DNA of 64,000 bases from Embiotoca jacksoni (lineage: Eukaryota > Chordata > Actinopteri > Embiotocidae). The translations under genes were made by a program, and so were the position numbers. The notes beneath the pieces are model-generated. The model was given only the letters and a program-made list of their open reading frames with translations, did no database searches and was not told the origin of the DNA. Of this stretch, positions 12,181 to 23,562 are shown one piece after another. The stretch's first letter is position 1. Every line of letters starts with the position of its first letter. The DNA lies in NCBI GenBank assembly GCA_022577435.1, contig JAKOON010000018.1, positions 5,475,656-5,539,655 on the forward strand, given 5' to 3'.

Positions 12181-14200
12181 TTTTACGTTTCTTTGCTTTG
12201 TCGTCATTAAAAGTTGCGCAAACACTTGGGTTTGCGGGTTTATTTCAGTGGAGATTGAGGGTGTAATGGGAAACTTTGTCAAATGAAACGTTTCTGAGAA
12301 GATCTTTTTTCAGCCTGTTGTCAAGGTGAATGCTGGTCATTAAAGCACATTGTATTTTTCTATATGGTCAGTGGCTATAATCCGGGTTTCAGAGGTGACC
12401 GGGGTGCCCAATGAAGCCAGTTAATCCCACTTTGTTTAAGGCCTTTATGGTTTTAGGATTGAACTCAGTCATTTCACTCACTAGAAATTCACACGAATAC
12501 AAACTGCCACTGCACATTCACTATTAAAGACAGATCCAAACAGTTTCCCATAATTCCTCTGGTTTATATCACATTAAGATCCCTCAGTTTGGGAGTTTTG
12601 GTTAGGTAAGTCTGGTCTATGTGGACTTCTTAGATATGTGAAATGGTAATGAATCTCTGTATGATTCAACACATGAAACATTCTGCATGAACAGATGTTG
12701 AATTTCACTTTGAATAAATGAGACAGGCTGAATGAGCTGAACTCTCCCTGACTGAGAAGGTTCAGATGTTGGTGCTGAGAACACACCGAAGTCTGATCTG
12801 CATTTGACTGAGCTGCATATTTGGCTGATTGCAAAGCATATATTAAAGTGATGTATATGTATAAATTATTGACCTGCAGTGCAGTATGAGAAGTGAGCCG
12901 GGGGCTCTATAGAAAGTCTGACCCATTTCACTGCTGAAAGCTGCAACCTTTCTGAGCCTCAGTTGCTCCCTGCAGCTCTTACTCTTTATGATCTAATGTA
13001 GTTCAAATGAATGAACATGAAGAGTGCAAGATGGACGATCCCTTTTCTAGACTGTATGGTGCATGATGGGAGTGGTCTTTAAGGTTCAAACACTGGTCCA
13101 ATATTTGGCTTTAATACTGTCAGTTCTGCTTTTTTCTTGTTTTCTGACCGTATAAGTGTTCCTTTACTTCTAGATTCATTAATCAACGGCCTGACTTCTG
13201 GGTTCTTATATGTAATACCTGAAATGTATCTGCCCTGACCTTGTGGAGCAGTGGCACTTCGTCTGATTCCAGAAAGCTCAAACCGTGGGCGTGTATTAAT
13301 GCTTTGACTTGTGCTGAAGTTCATAAATATTGCAGGATGAATGTGAGGAGCCAAACCTGTTCTGAACTGTTTCAATTCTTTAGTACTTTAACAAGTGCAG
13401 CTCTAACACCCACTTTCACACTACTAATACTCCATCTAGTGGTAACTTCGAGAAAAAGCTCCCAAATGAGAAAACTGAGGACAGTTTGGTGAGTTTATGG
13501 AATCGCTGTGTGCTCCATGTGTGTATCAACAATGGAAATCACCTACAAACATGGATACAAATTAAAAAATGTGTCACATTATAATCTCTTTCAACAGTTT
13601 TTCGGACGAGCAAGACAGTGATGATAATGAAGAGAGCTGGACTTGTGTGTCAGTCCAGACATGGTTTGAACCCTTAAATAATTTGGCAGTCCTCAGTCTT
13701 ATTCTTATTGTTGATCATTACTTCGAGGCGTCTACACTCGACACTGTATAACTTGAAACAATACAATGTGTTACACAGTTTTTATGGGGAGGCAGAGAGA
13801 GAATATGCTTTTGTGTGGTACATGATAGCAATTACATGTGAAACCAAGAGGAAAGTCTCATTATTTTTTCACATAAGTATCTGTACTTAAAAATAAAAGC
13901 ACCACACAGTGGGGGACGTGTTTGACTGAAAGAGTGACAAAAAGCAAAAATGTTACTTCTCAGTTCGGTAATGTGTATCCTGACACCTGATTTCTGCTCC
14001 AGCTTGGCTGATGGTTCTGTTCTATCAACTAAAGAAATCTTTCAAATGGCATTAATGTCCAGTGGTGGAGAGGAGGGAGGTGAATAAACAGAAAGGCCAT
14101 GATGGACAATATGCTTTACTGTTCACGGCTGTCACTTTCCCGAGAGCCTTCAGTACCATTTAACAGCCAAATATTGCCATGACATTTATGACAAGTGTGA
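12181..14200. other. Intergenic stretch, nothing recognised
   Basis: AT-rich sequence between the PARD3 promoter and the tRNA-Trp array. Open frames here are short and look random, and I saw no RNA gene. Confidence 0.6.
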
Positions 14201-14502
14201 AATTCTGACCACAACTGTCAGTCTTAATAAAGTAAGTGTGTCAAGAAACAATTTTAATCTGAGCAGCAAAACATTGATGTTTAATATGATTTATGCAGCT
14301 GCCAAATCACTGTGTAGTAGATAAATACTTTTGTTTTGCAGTACATCGAAGAGTTTTTAAGATAATTAGGTCACTATTACATGCTACTCTTTCCTTTCAT
14401 TAAAGTTCTGTCTTCTCTGCCCCGTAGTTTCAGCATTTGCTGTAACATGCTTTATTGTTCAGAGCTGTCAGTTTCCTAGTAGACAGATTCTCTCTTTCAT
14501 AT

Positions 14503-14574
14503 GATCTTGTGGTGCAACAGTAGGGTGTCTGACTCCCGATCAGAAGGTTGTGTGTTCAAATCACGTCAAGGTCA
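14503..14574 (+). pseudogene. tRNA-Trp-derived copy with anticodon changed to CCC
   Basis: This 72-nt copy has acceptor halves GATCTTG and CAAGGTC. The anticodon loop is CTCCCGA instead of CTCCAGA, which changes the anticodon from CCA to CCC (a glycine GGG reader if charged so). The D loop has lost one of the two invariant Gs and the D stem is poorly paired. Most likely a pseudogene. Confidence 0.7.
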
Positions 14575-14995
14575 AAGGAATTCTCTGTTTCTTTAAATAA
14601 TGTCACTATATCTGGGTTGGCTGGATGGATCCTTGCCACTTGTTGTTGTTGGGTTTAATCAGGGTTAAAGATCTTCTCAGTTTCTTTAGATAATGCCACT
14701 ATATCTTAAATTCCCTTTGGATTGTCCAATCACAACATGTGATGAAGATCCATCCAGCATCTGATTGACATTCATGTACATGCTGAGTGTGAACTTCTGA
14801 CCACAACTGTCTGTCAGAAAAGTAAAGTAAAGTTAAAGGAATCCAGAAAAAGTTTTCCTGATAATCAACATGATTTATGCAGCTGCCATTTCACTGTGTA
14901 GTTGATAGATACTTTTGTATTGCAGTACATGGAAGAGTGTTTACGGTAATAATGTCACTATTACATGTTACAATTTCATGTCATTAACTTCGTTA

Positions 14996-15062
14996 ACCTG
15001 TTAAAAGGGAGTTTTTCCTTCCCACTGTCCATCATATGAGAGTTGTTGAATTGTCATTTGTT
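14996..15062 (+). repeat. Fragment of a common teleost interspersed repeat
   Basis: Contains TTAAAAGGGAGTTTTTCCTT followed by CCCACTGT, which I recognise as part of a widespread fish repeat. Short and truncated. Confidence 0.4.
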
Positions 15063-15647
15063 TTCTATATGGTATAGAGAGTAAATACACAACTAGAAAC
15101 ATGTTTTCCCTCCGTGATCTTTTCCAAGGACTTCTGAGATGGAGTCAGTGGAAGAAACTTAACAAAACTGCCCTTAAGATTCTGAACTCCCTTTTAACAG
15201 GAACAAACCTCAGACAGATCCAGGCTCAGAGGAACCATCTGCCTCGACTTTTTGAGGTGAGCAGAGAGAAAACAATGAACACTGAGCAGGTTTTTGGGGC
15301 AGAAACAAAAGATCAGAAATATGAAGCTGTGATACCTGCAGAAAAAAAACTTAAACTACAGGAGAGAAGACACAAAGTTAATGACATGAAATAGTGACAT
15401 ATAATAGTGACCTAGTTATCTTTAAAACTCTTTGATTTACTGCAATAAAAAAATAAACTGCATAAGTTATATTAAATATCAATGTTTTGCAGCTAAGAGT
15501 CAGTAGTCCTTGACACCCTCACTTTTCTAAGCTTTCAATTCATCATGTACATAAATGTCAATCAGATGGCTGCATGGATCATTGTCAAATGTTGTGGTTG
15601 GACAATACAGGTATAGTGATATTATTTAGAGAAAATGAGAAGTTCTT

Positions 15648-15689
15648 CGACGCTGACGTGATTTGAACGTGCAACCTTCTGATCTGGAG
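15648..15689 (-). pseudogene. tRNA-Trp 3' half, broken in the anticodon
   Basis: On the minus strand this starts at CTCCAGATCAGAAGG and runs through the T arm and acceptor 3' strand. The 5' half is missing. The break joins directly to the upstream leader of the next plus-strand copy (ATTACTGTTCACAGCTGTCA...). A deletion therefore removed the 5' half and most of the divergent spacer. Confidence 0.75.
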
Positions 15690-15742
15690 AATTACTGTTC
15701 ACAGCTGTCACTTTCCCAGTAGAAAGATCGTATATTTCATAT

Positions 15743-15814
15743 GACCTTGTGGCGCAATGGTAGCACGTCTGACTCCAGATCAGGAGGTTGTGTGTTCAAA
15801 TCACGTCAAGGTCA
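15743..15814 (+). tRNA. tRNA-Trp(CCA), plausible but slightly imperfect
   Basis: 72 nt, with acceptor GACCTTG fully paired to CAAGGTC, anticodon CCA, T loop TTCAAAT and discriminator A. One D-stem mismatch (C11-A24) and several wobble pairs lower confidence in function. No TTTT terminator occurs in the first 30 bases downstream. Confidence 0.65.
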
Positions 15815-16152
15815 AAGATTCTCTCAGTTTATTTAAATAATGCCACTATATCTAAAATTCCCTTTGTATTGTCCAATCACAACATGTGATGAAGATCCAT
15901 CCAACAATCTGATTGACATTCATGTACAAGATGAGTGTGAACTTCTGACCACAACTTTCAGTCTTACAAAACTGAGGATATTCAGAATAGTTTTTTTCTG
16001 AGGAGCAAAACATTGATGCTTAATATGATTTATGCAGCTGACACATTAATGTGAATTCAGTAAATACTTTTGTATTGCAGTAAATTGAAGAGTTTTTAGG
16101 GTGAGGAATACTATAAGAAACAATCTCTTTCTAATTTCCCCAAACAGTCATT

Positions 16153-16175
16153 GAGGCAGATGGCAGCTCTGCCTC
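16153..16175 (+). repeat. Conserved hairpin in the convergent spacer, copy 1
   Basis: GAGGCAGA, seven-base loop TGGCAGC, then TCTGCCTC. A T run follows about 10 bases later. The same element recurs at 17226 and 18204. It may be only the apex of an inverted repeat. Confidence 0.6.
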
Positions 16176-16376
16176 GACGATGACCTTTTTTTTTTTTTAA
16201 TCCTAAAAAGAAATGGTTCTGGACACCCTCAGCTTTCAAAGTGACAGCTGTGGACAGAAGTTCACACTCAAATAGAAGATGAATGTCCATCAGTTGGCTG
16301 GATGGATGCTTGGTCACATGTTGTTGTTGGACAACCCAGATATAATGACATTATTTAAAGAAACAGAGAATTTCTT

Positions 16377-16448
16377 CGACCCTGACATAATTTGAACACA
16401 CAATCTTCTGATCTGGAGTCAGATGCACTACCATTGCGCCACAAGGCC
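16377..16448 (-). pseudogene. tRNA-Trp(CCA)-like copy, degraded T arm
   Basis: 72 nt with anticodon CCA. The T stem reads GTGTG/TATGT, which breaks the C61 of the internal B box, and the discriminator is G instead of A. The acceptor stem still pairs. Probably not transcribed efficiently. Confidence 0.65.
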
Positions 16449-16815
16449 ATATAACTTCAAAGATCTGTCCACAGGGGAAGTAACAGGTATAAGTGGTGAG
16501 ACATATTGTCCATCATGGCTTGTCTTTTTATTCACTCCCCTCCTCTCCACCACTGAACCATCTTCAGCGCTGAAGAACAAAAACGACATTCACGGGTGAA
16601 AAACGGAAACGAGAGGTCAGTCCTCCGCCTGATGTCTGTTAAAGCTCGGCTGATGGTTTTGTTTCCAGATAAGTTAACCAAAGAAATCTTACAAATGGCA
16701 TCAATGTTCAGTGGTGGAGAGGAGTGAAGTGAATAAACAGAAAGGCCATGATGGACAATTTGCTTTACTGTTCACAGCTGTCACTTTCCCAGTAGAAAGA
16801 TCTTCTTTTTCATAT

Positions 16816-16887
16816 GACCTTGTGGTGCAATGGTAGTGCGTCTGACTCCAGATCAGAAGGTTGCATGTTCAAATCATGTCAAGGGCA
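16816..16887 (+). tRNA. tRNA-Trp(CCA), possible; one acceptor mismatch
   Basis: 72 nt with anticodon CCA; the D and T stems pair with wobbles. The acceptor 3' strand is CAAGGGC, giving an A2-G71 mismatch. Function is uncertain. Confidence 0.55.
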
Positions 16888-17225
16888 AAGACTCTCTCAG
16901 TTTCTTTAAATAATGCCACCATATCTGGAATTCCCTTTCAATTCTCCAACCACAACATTTGACAAAGATCACTCCACCGATCTGATTGACATTCATGTAC
17001 ATGATGAGTGTGAACTTCTGACCACAACTTTCAGTCTTACAAAACTGAGGATATTCAGAACAGTTTTTTTCTGAGCAGCAAAACATTGATGTGCAATATG
17101 ATTTATGCAGCTGACACATTAATGTGAATTCAGTAAACACTTTTTTATTGCCGTAAATTGAAGAATTTTTAGGGTGAGTAATAATAAAGACAACCATCTC
17201 TTTCTAATTTCCCCAAACAGTCATT

Positions 17226-17248
17226 GAGGCAGATGGCAGCTCTGCCTC
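17226..17248 (+). repeat. Conserved hairpin in the convergent spacer, copy 2
   Basis: The same hairpin as at 16153. Here the stem extends to 13 pairs with one G-T wobble (TCATTGAGGCAGA against TCTGCCTCGATGA). TTTTTTT follows closely. Confidence 0.6.
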
Positions 17249-17446
17249 GATGACGACCTTTTTTTGGGCTGCTTAATAATACTGGTTCTGGACACACTCA
17301 GTTTTCTAAAACTTACGCTTGTGGTCAGAAGTTAACACTCATGAAGTACATGAATGTCCATCAGTTGGCTGGATGGATACTTGCCACATGTTGTGCTTGG
17401 ACAATCCAGATATAGTGACATTATTTAAAGAAATATAGAATTTCTT

Positions 17447-17518
17447 TGACCCTGACGTGATTTGAACACGCAACCTTCTGATCTGGAGTCAGACGCGCTA
17501 CCATTGCGCCACAAGGTC
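17447..17518 (-). tRNA. tRNA-Trp(CCA), intact
   Basis: Decodes UGG. GACCTTG pairs fully with CAGGGTC (one wobble), the D stem is GCGC/GCGC, the anticodon stem is TCTGA/TCAGA around CTCCAGA, and the T stem is GCGTG/CACGT around TTCAAAT, with discriminator A. The A and B boxes match consensus. No TTTT within about 35 bases downstream, so termination may be weak. Confidence 0.85.
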
Positions 17519-17853
17519 ATATAAAATGGAAGTTCTGTCCACAGGGAAGTAAGAGGTATAAGTGGTGAGACATTGTCCATCATGGCTTGTCTTTTTATTC
17601 ACTCCCCTCCTCTCCACCACTGAACCATCTTCAGCGCTGAAGAACAAAAACGGCATTCACGGGTGAAAAATGGAAACGAGAGGTCAGTCCTCCGCCTGAT
17701 GTCTGTTAAAGCTCGGCTGATGGTTTTGTTTCCTGATAAGTTAACCAAAGAAATCTTACAAATGACATCAATGTTCAGTGGTGGAGAGGAGGGAAGTGAA
17801 TAAACAGAAAGGCCTTGATGGACAATATGCTTTACTGTTCACAGCTGTCACTT

Positions 17854-17867
17854 TCACGTCAAGGTCA
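17854..17867 (+). pseudogene. tRNA-Trp remnant, last 14 nt only
   Basis: The usual plus-strand leader (...CACAGCTGTCACTTTC) is fused directly to the tRNA end (ACGTCAAGGTCA) and the usual downstream flank. Comparison with neighbouring units shows that the leader end and most of the tRNA were deleted. Confidence 0.7.
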
Positions 17868-18203
17868 AAGACTCTCAGTTTATTTAAATAATGCAACTAT
17901 ATCTCAGATTCCCTTTGGATTGTCCTATCACAACATGTGATAAAGATCCATCCAACAATCTGATTGACATTCATGTACATGATGAGTGTGAACTTCTCAC
18001 TGCAGCTTTCAGTCTTAAAAAACTGAGGATATTCAGAAAAAAAAAATTCTGAGGAGCAAAACATTGATGTGTTATATGATTTATGCAGCTGACACATTAA
18101 TGTGAATTCAGTAAATACTTTTGTATTGCAGTAAATTGAAGAATTTTTAGGGTGAGGAATACTATAAGAAACAATCTCTTTCTAATTTCCCCAAACAGTC
18201 ATT

Positions 18204-18226
18204 GAGGCAGATGGCAGCTCTGCCTC
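18204..18226 (+). repeat. Conserved hairpin in the convergent spacer, copy 3
   Basis: Same stem and loop as copies at 16153 and 17226, again followed by a long T run. Confidence 0.6.
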
Positions 18227-18424
18227 GACGATGACCTTTTTTTTTTGCATCCTCAAAAGAAATGGTTCTGGACACCCTCAGCTTTCAAAGTGACAGCTGT
18301 GGACAGAAGTTCACACTCAAATAGAACATGAATGTCCATCAGTTGGCTGGATGGATCCTTGTCACATGTTGTTGTTGGACAACCCAGATATAATGACATT
18401 ATTTAAAGAAACAGAAAATTCCTT

Positions 18425-18496
18425 TGACCTTGACGTGATTTGAACACGCAACCTTCTGATCTGGAGTCAGACGCGCTACCGTTGCGCCACAAGGTC
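18425..18496 (-). tRNA. tRNA-Trp(CCA), intact
   Basis: All four stems pair: acceptor GACCTTG/CAAGGTC, D GCGC/GCGC, anticodon TCTGA/TCAGA with CTCCAGA, T GCGTG/CACGT. Discriminator A. A TTTT terminator lies within the first 12 bases downstream on the minus strand. One of the best candidates for an active gene in the array. Confidence 0.92.
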
Positions 18497-18940
18497 ATAT
18501 AAAATGGAAGTTCTGTCCACAGGGAAGTAACAGGTATAAGTGGTAAGACATATTGTCCATCATGGCTTGTCTTTTTATCCACTCCCCTCCTCTCCACCAC
18601 GGAACATTAATGCCATTTGTGTGTGTTATAGAAGATGTGAATGGACTGTGTTATACTGTAGGACCTGCTCCTACACAGTCATACAGTTATTTAATATTTA
18701 ATCTCGGCTGCATATTTACAAGTGAAAATGTAGTCAAGAGGTCAGTCCTCCGCCTGATGTCTGTTAAAACTCGGCTGATGGTTTTGTTTCCAGATAAGTT
18801 AACCAAAGAAATCTTACAAATGACATCAATGTTCAGTGGTGGAGAGGAGGGAAGTGAATAAACAGAAAGACCTTGATGGACAATATGCGTTACTGTTCAC
18901 AGCTGTCACTTTCCCAGGAGACAGATCTTTTATTTTATAT
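18497..18940. repeat. Divergent-tRNA spacer, long form, copy 1
   Basis: Spacer of 444 bp between divergent tRNA-Trp copies. Its outer arms are inverted repeats of each other (the GTGGTGGAGAGGAGG motif occurs on both strands). An inverted near-identical copy lies at 20514-20957, and a partial copy lies at about 22.66-22.97 kb. A 102-codon open frame in it is discussed under rejected items. Confidence 0.75.
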
Positions 18941-19012
18941 GACTTTGTGGCGCAACGGTAGTGCGTCTGACTCCAGATCAGAAGGTTGTGTGTTCAAATC
19001 ACGTCAAGGTCA
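18941..19012 (+). tRNA. tRNA-Trp(CCA), probably intact
   Basis: 72 nt with all stems paired if wobbles are allowed (T4-G69 in the acceptor, one in the D stem, two in the T stem). Anticodon CCA, discriminator A. No T run of four follows nearby. Confidence 0.7.
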
Positions 19013-19278
19013 AAGGACTTCTCCGTATCTTCAAAAAATATAACAATATTTTGATTGTCCAACCACAAGATGCAGTAGATGGAAGAGATTTTAAGATAAT
19101 GAGGTCTCAGTTGATGAGCATGTTGTATATAAATGTTATCATTCTTCCATTTTTTTCATATTTCTCCTCATTATTGCACCTAGAAAACATTCAATCTCTT
19201 TATCCACATTTCCAGACTTGTCCTGTGTGGAGAGACGAGCAGCAGCACAGAGGGGACACAGTAAACATGTATCTCTGT

Positions 19279-19281
<3 letters not shown>

Positions 19282-19338
<57 letters not shown>
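19282..19338. repeat. (TG)n microsatellite
   Basis: TG run of about 57 bp inside the tRNA array. Confidence 0.95.
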
Positions 19339-19341
<3 letters not shown>

Positions 19342-20078
19342 CTTCATGGCAGACGACCTGCTCAGGACTAACTTACCTAACCAGCAGAGAATTCAACACT
19401 TACATAGTTACTCACTCATACTCAGGTATTTTACTGCATCCTTTCACCACAGCGTTGTCACAACATTCCTCTATTTACGGTATCTCTTGTAGACTTGACT
19501 GTAAACCTAAAAGGAAGATTTTCTTTAAACTATCCACATAAGTGTGTACTAGTAGCGCAGAGACTGTTCAAGAGCAACCAAGTAAAGAATTGTCTCTCTC
19601 TCCTTGGTCCTGTCCCTTATTACAGTCTGCACGTGGTGCAAGAACTTACATGTTGTGGTTAGATTTAAGACGGAGTACGTGGTCCAGAAAACACGTTGAA
19701 CAGCAGCTGCAGTGAAACAAGGCCTTCAGGTCATGCTGACAGGTATCATTATATCAGGAAAGCTTGAGAACTAACCAGGTTTAAATTATGTCAGGGTGAA
19801 AGCTTCAATGTCAAACCAGCACTCAATTTGACAACACGACCAGTTCGGTGGCTGGTTGATTACCTTACAGGACGTTTCATGCAATTTAAACATAAAGCTA
19901 AAAAGTTTCATAAGACTGACAGTTGTGGTCAAATGTTCACACTGAAGTGACAGCTGTCAACAATAAAACATATTGTCCATCATGGCCTCTCTTTTTATTC
20001 ACTTCCCTCCTCTCCACCACTAAACATTAATGTCATTTGTAAGATTTCTTTGGTTTGGACAGATCTTTAATTTTATAT

Positions 20079-20150
20079 GACCTTGTGGCGCAACAGTCGT
20101 GAATCTGACTCCAGATCTGAAGGTTGTGTGTTCAAATCACGTCACGGTCA
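20079..20150 (+). pseudogene. tRNA-Trp-like pseudogene, broken D arm
   Basis: 72 nt with anticodon CCA. The D arm reads GCGC AACAGTC GTGA, losing the GG pair and the stem. The anticodon stem 3' side is TCTGA, which mispairs. Confidence 0.75.
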
Positions 20151-20441
20151 AAGAACTTCTAAGTTTCTTTAAACCTTAGCATAAAATTTGGATTGTCCAA
20201 CCACAACATTTGACAGGTTAACAAAGTTAATGACATCATTATCATAAAAACTCTTAAATTTACTGCAATAAAAACTATAATCAACTAGACAGTGACTAGT
20301 CAACTGCATAAATCGTAATAAGCATCGACGTTTTTCTGTCAAGGAAAAGCTGTTCTTGACATCCTTACATTTGTAAAACTGACAATTGTTCTTGCATAAT
20401 CCATATATAGTGACTTTATTCAAAGAAACTAATAAATCCTT

Positions 20442-20513
20442 TGACCTTGATGTGATTTGAACACGTAACCTTCTGATCTGGAGTCAGACCCACTACCGTT
20501 GCGCCACAAGGTC
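20442..20513 (-). pseudogene. tRNA-Trp(CCA)-like copy with D- and T-stem mismatches
   Basis: The acceptor GACCTTG/CAAGGTC and the anticodon arm are intact. The D stem has a G10-G25 clash and the T stem ACGTG/CACAT has a C50-A64 mismatch. Probably a decaying copy. Confidence 0.6.
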
Positions 20514-20957
20514 ATATAAAATAAAAGATCTGTCTCCTGGGAAAGTGACAGCTGTGAACAGTAACGCATATTGTCCATCAAGGCCTTTCTGTTTATTCAT
20601 TTCCCTCCTCTCCACCACTGAACATTGATGCCATTTGTAAGATTTCTTTGGTTAACTTATCTGGAAACAAAACCGTCAGCCGAGCTTTAACAGACATCAG
20701 GCGGAGGACTGACCTCTTGACTACATTTTCAGCTGTAAATATGCAGCCGAGATTAAATATTAAATAACTGTATGACTGTGTAGGAGCAGGTCCTACAGTA
20801 TAACACAGTCCATCCACATCTTCTATAACACACACAAATGGCATTAATGTTCGGTGGTGGAGAGGAGGGGAGTGAATAAAAAGATGAGCCATGATGGACA
20901 ATATGTCTTACCACTTATACCTGTTACTTCCCTGTGGACAGAACTTCTATTTCATAT
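20514..20957. repeat. Divergent-tRNA spacer, long form, inverted copy 2
   Basis: Inverted near-identical copy of 18497-18940, the same length between its two tRNAs. Confidence 0.75.
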
Positions 20958-21029
20958 GACCTTGTGGCGCAATGGTAGCGCGTCTGACTCCAGATCAGAA
21001 GGTTGTGTGTTCAAATCACGTCAAAGTCA
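20958..21029 (+). tRNA. tRNA-Trp(CCA), one acceptor mismatch
   Basis: D, anticodon and T stems pair. The acceptor 3' strand CAAAGTC gives a C4-A69 mismatch. Function uncertain. Confidence 0.6.
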
Positions 21030-21279
21030 AAGGAATTCTCAGTTTCTTTAATAAAGTCATTATATTGAGAAAAATATTGATGTATAATATGATATATGCA
21101 AGTGCATATCAGTTCATCGACTTCACTAGCATTGTTATAATCCTGATTGAAAACATGTTTATTCTCATTTTCAGATTAGGCTCTAGTTTAATTTCATTTC
21201 ATTTTTGGATTGTTAATTATTCCTTATGTATATTCTCTTGTGTTATTTTGGCTTAATATTATTATTTAATTTTATATCC

Positions 21280-21385
21280 CTTCACTTTTTCAAGTCTATG
21301 TGATTCGTTTTCATTCTGTCCTGTTTTGCAGCACTTTGGCCAATTTATGTTCAGTCTAATAAATGAACTTGACTTGACGTGGCCC
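21280..21385 (+). repeat. 3' tail of an interspersed repeat (LINE-like tail)
   Basis: Ends with GCACTTTGGCCAATTTATG, then an AATAAATGAACTTGACTTGAC tail of the kind seen at the ends of fish retroelement copies. No coding part is visible. Confidence 0.35.
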
Positions 21386-22969
21386 CAGTTTGTCTAGTAG
21401 CTACGTGTGTTTACATGAAGATAGTAGTTAATGGATTATGTTGGCCACTTTCCTCACTTCGATGTAACACTTAAAAAGCTGCAGTTTTGTGGTTTAAATC
21501 CGAGTCAACAACGTCGAACATTCCTTAATTAAAGTTCTGCTAATTATCAGAGTCTGACGCACGTCAAGGCTTGATTTTATGAAACAAAACATGAACAGCT
21601 CAAGGCAACGTAAGCCGCCAGTCTCACCCTGAGTCTGACTAACGCACCAAAATGTGTGCAGTGGAATGAGACTCTAAGCTGATGAGTGTCAAAACAAACA
21701 CAGGGATGTGTTCAGGGTTTATATTGTGGGTCGATTGCCACAACAACTAATAATCCGGACACTTTTTGCACAATTTGAATATTTACATGTTTGCATCGCG
21801 TCAGGTCTCTTTCAGTTTTGTCTTCCACCTGCGGCTTCACTGCTGAACCAAATGTCCCTCTGACAGCTGACAGGCCCCCTTCTGCAGGCCGTAAAGGAGA
21901 AGTGCACCTCGGCCTGTCTTCTCCAGGAATCCTCCGTGTTTGGATTAAACTCAGAGCCTTTAATTGCCATGTTTGTGGGGATTGGTCCCAGTGAACGCTG
22001 TGAACACTGAGACTGGTGTTAGCACAGCTTTAGCACTCTGATTTCAGGGATTACCACACGCCGCCAGCTGCTGTTTTGCTTGTAGTTTCTGTCTTGCAAT
22101 GTTCTGATGCCTGTCTAACAATAACATAATACACATGTAGGTTTTTATGAGGCAAACCTGCAATCATGCATAGCATATTTCATGTATACCTCAAAATCCT
22201 TCTTAAAATCGAAAGAGATCTACATTTCAAGGGTACTTGCCACAGCACTAGAAATCGGAAAAGGTTTGACATGATCAACATATTCAGGAAACATCAGTGA
22301 AGTAACTTTTTTCTCTGTGGTGACAGTAAGTGCATAGTGCCTAACTTTGCTGGCTTTAAAAGAGAAAACAGGCACAAAAGAAGCCAAAGATCTTCTATTT
22401 CCTGACAGTACTGTGTCACGCACAGGTCCACGTCCGTCTCCTCGGTAGTTTTCACTAATTTGGGAGTTGTTGAATTGTTACGTTTCTTTCTATAATGTTG
22501 CGTGGTCTCAACCGCGAGTGTCTTGACATAATTTATGTTGAGATTTGGCACAAAATAAAACGGAATTAAATTGAATCTCATGGGCAGGGATGGGGACTTT
22601 TCTCAGCGACCCAGGAAAAGATCAGGGAGGGAAAACAGGCTCTTCTTTTTTTTACAATAGAAGATGTGGATGGACTGTGTTATACTGTAGGACCTGCTCC
22701 TACACAGTCATACAGTTATTTCATATTTAATCTCAGGAGCATATTTACAGCTGAAAATGTAGTCAAGAGGTCAGTCCTCCGCCTGATGTCTGTTAAAACT
22801 CGGCTGATGGTTTTGTTTCCAGATAAGTTAACCAAAGAAATCTAACAAATGGCATCAATGTTCAGTGGTGGAGAGGAGGGAAGTGAATAAACAAAAAAGC
22901 CTTGATGGACAATATGCGTTACTGTTCACAGCTGTCACTTTCCCAGGAGACAGATCTTTTATTTTATAT

Positions 22970-23041
22970 GACCTTGTGGCGCAACGGTAGCGCGTCTGAC
23001 TCCAGATCAGAAGGTTGCGTGTTCAAATCACGTCAGGGTCA
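22970..23041 (+). tRNA. tRNA-Trp(CCA), intact
   Basis: Fully paired cloverleaf: GACCTTG/CAGGGTC, GCGC/GCGC, TCTGA/TCAGA around CTCCAGA, GCGTG/CACGT around TTCAAAT, discriminator A. TTTT follows within ten bases. A strong active-gene candidate. Confidence 0.93.
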
Positions 23042-23562
23042 AAGGATTTTCTGTTTCTTTAAATAATGTCAGTTTATTATGGATGTCCAACCACATCATG
23101 AGAAAGGGATCCGTCCAGCCATCTGATTGTGTTGGAGGTTATATAAGCATTATCCGCAAGTGACCATTCACACACCTTTGGTCCCCTCTGCTGACATCTG
23201 CAGTATGAATGAATTTAAACTCCACCCAATGTGACCATCATTTATTCCAAGGCTCTATATCATTTGCATAAGGTTATTTCCTTTGCTGCAGAGCTCCATC
23301 AGACTGATCATTAATATGCTAAATGTGTTTTGGGATACACTTCATGTTACATGCAAACCAAACTGCTGTCTGAAGACATTTTGGGCTAAAAAGATTTAAA
23401 AAAAAAAAAACAAATCAGACGAAGAATTAAAATAAATGTTGTTTTGCTACGCATACTGCATTGACAGTAATGTTGTTGTTGTTGTTGTTGCGCTGGATAA
23501 TCTCCGGGTTTATATTTGTAACCGAGCAACATGATAGCAGTCATAAAATGACAGAAAAGAAA

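Noticed and set aside
18553..18861. A 102-codon open frame with an inverted near-identical copy at 20593-20901, which might be a small repeated gene
   Set aside because: Nearly all differences between the two copies change the amino acid, so there is no sign of protein selection. The frame lies in the tRNA spacer, is opened by TTG, and is explained by recent inverted duplication.
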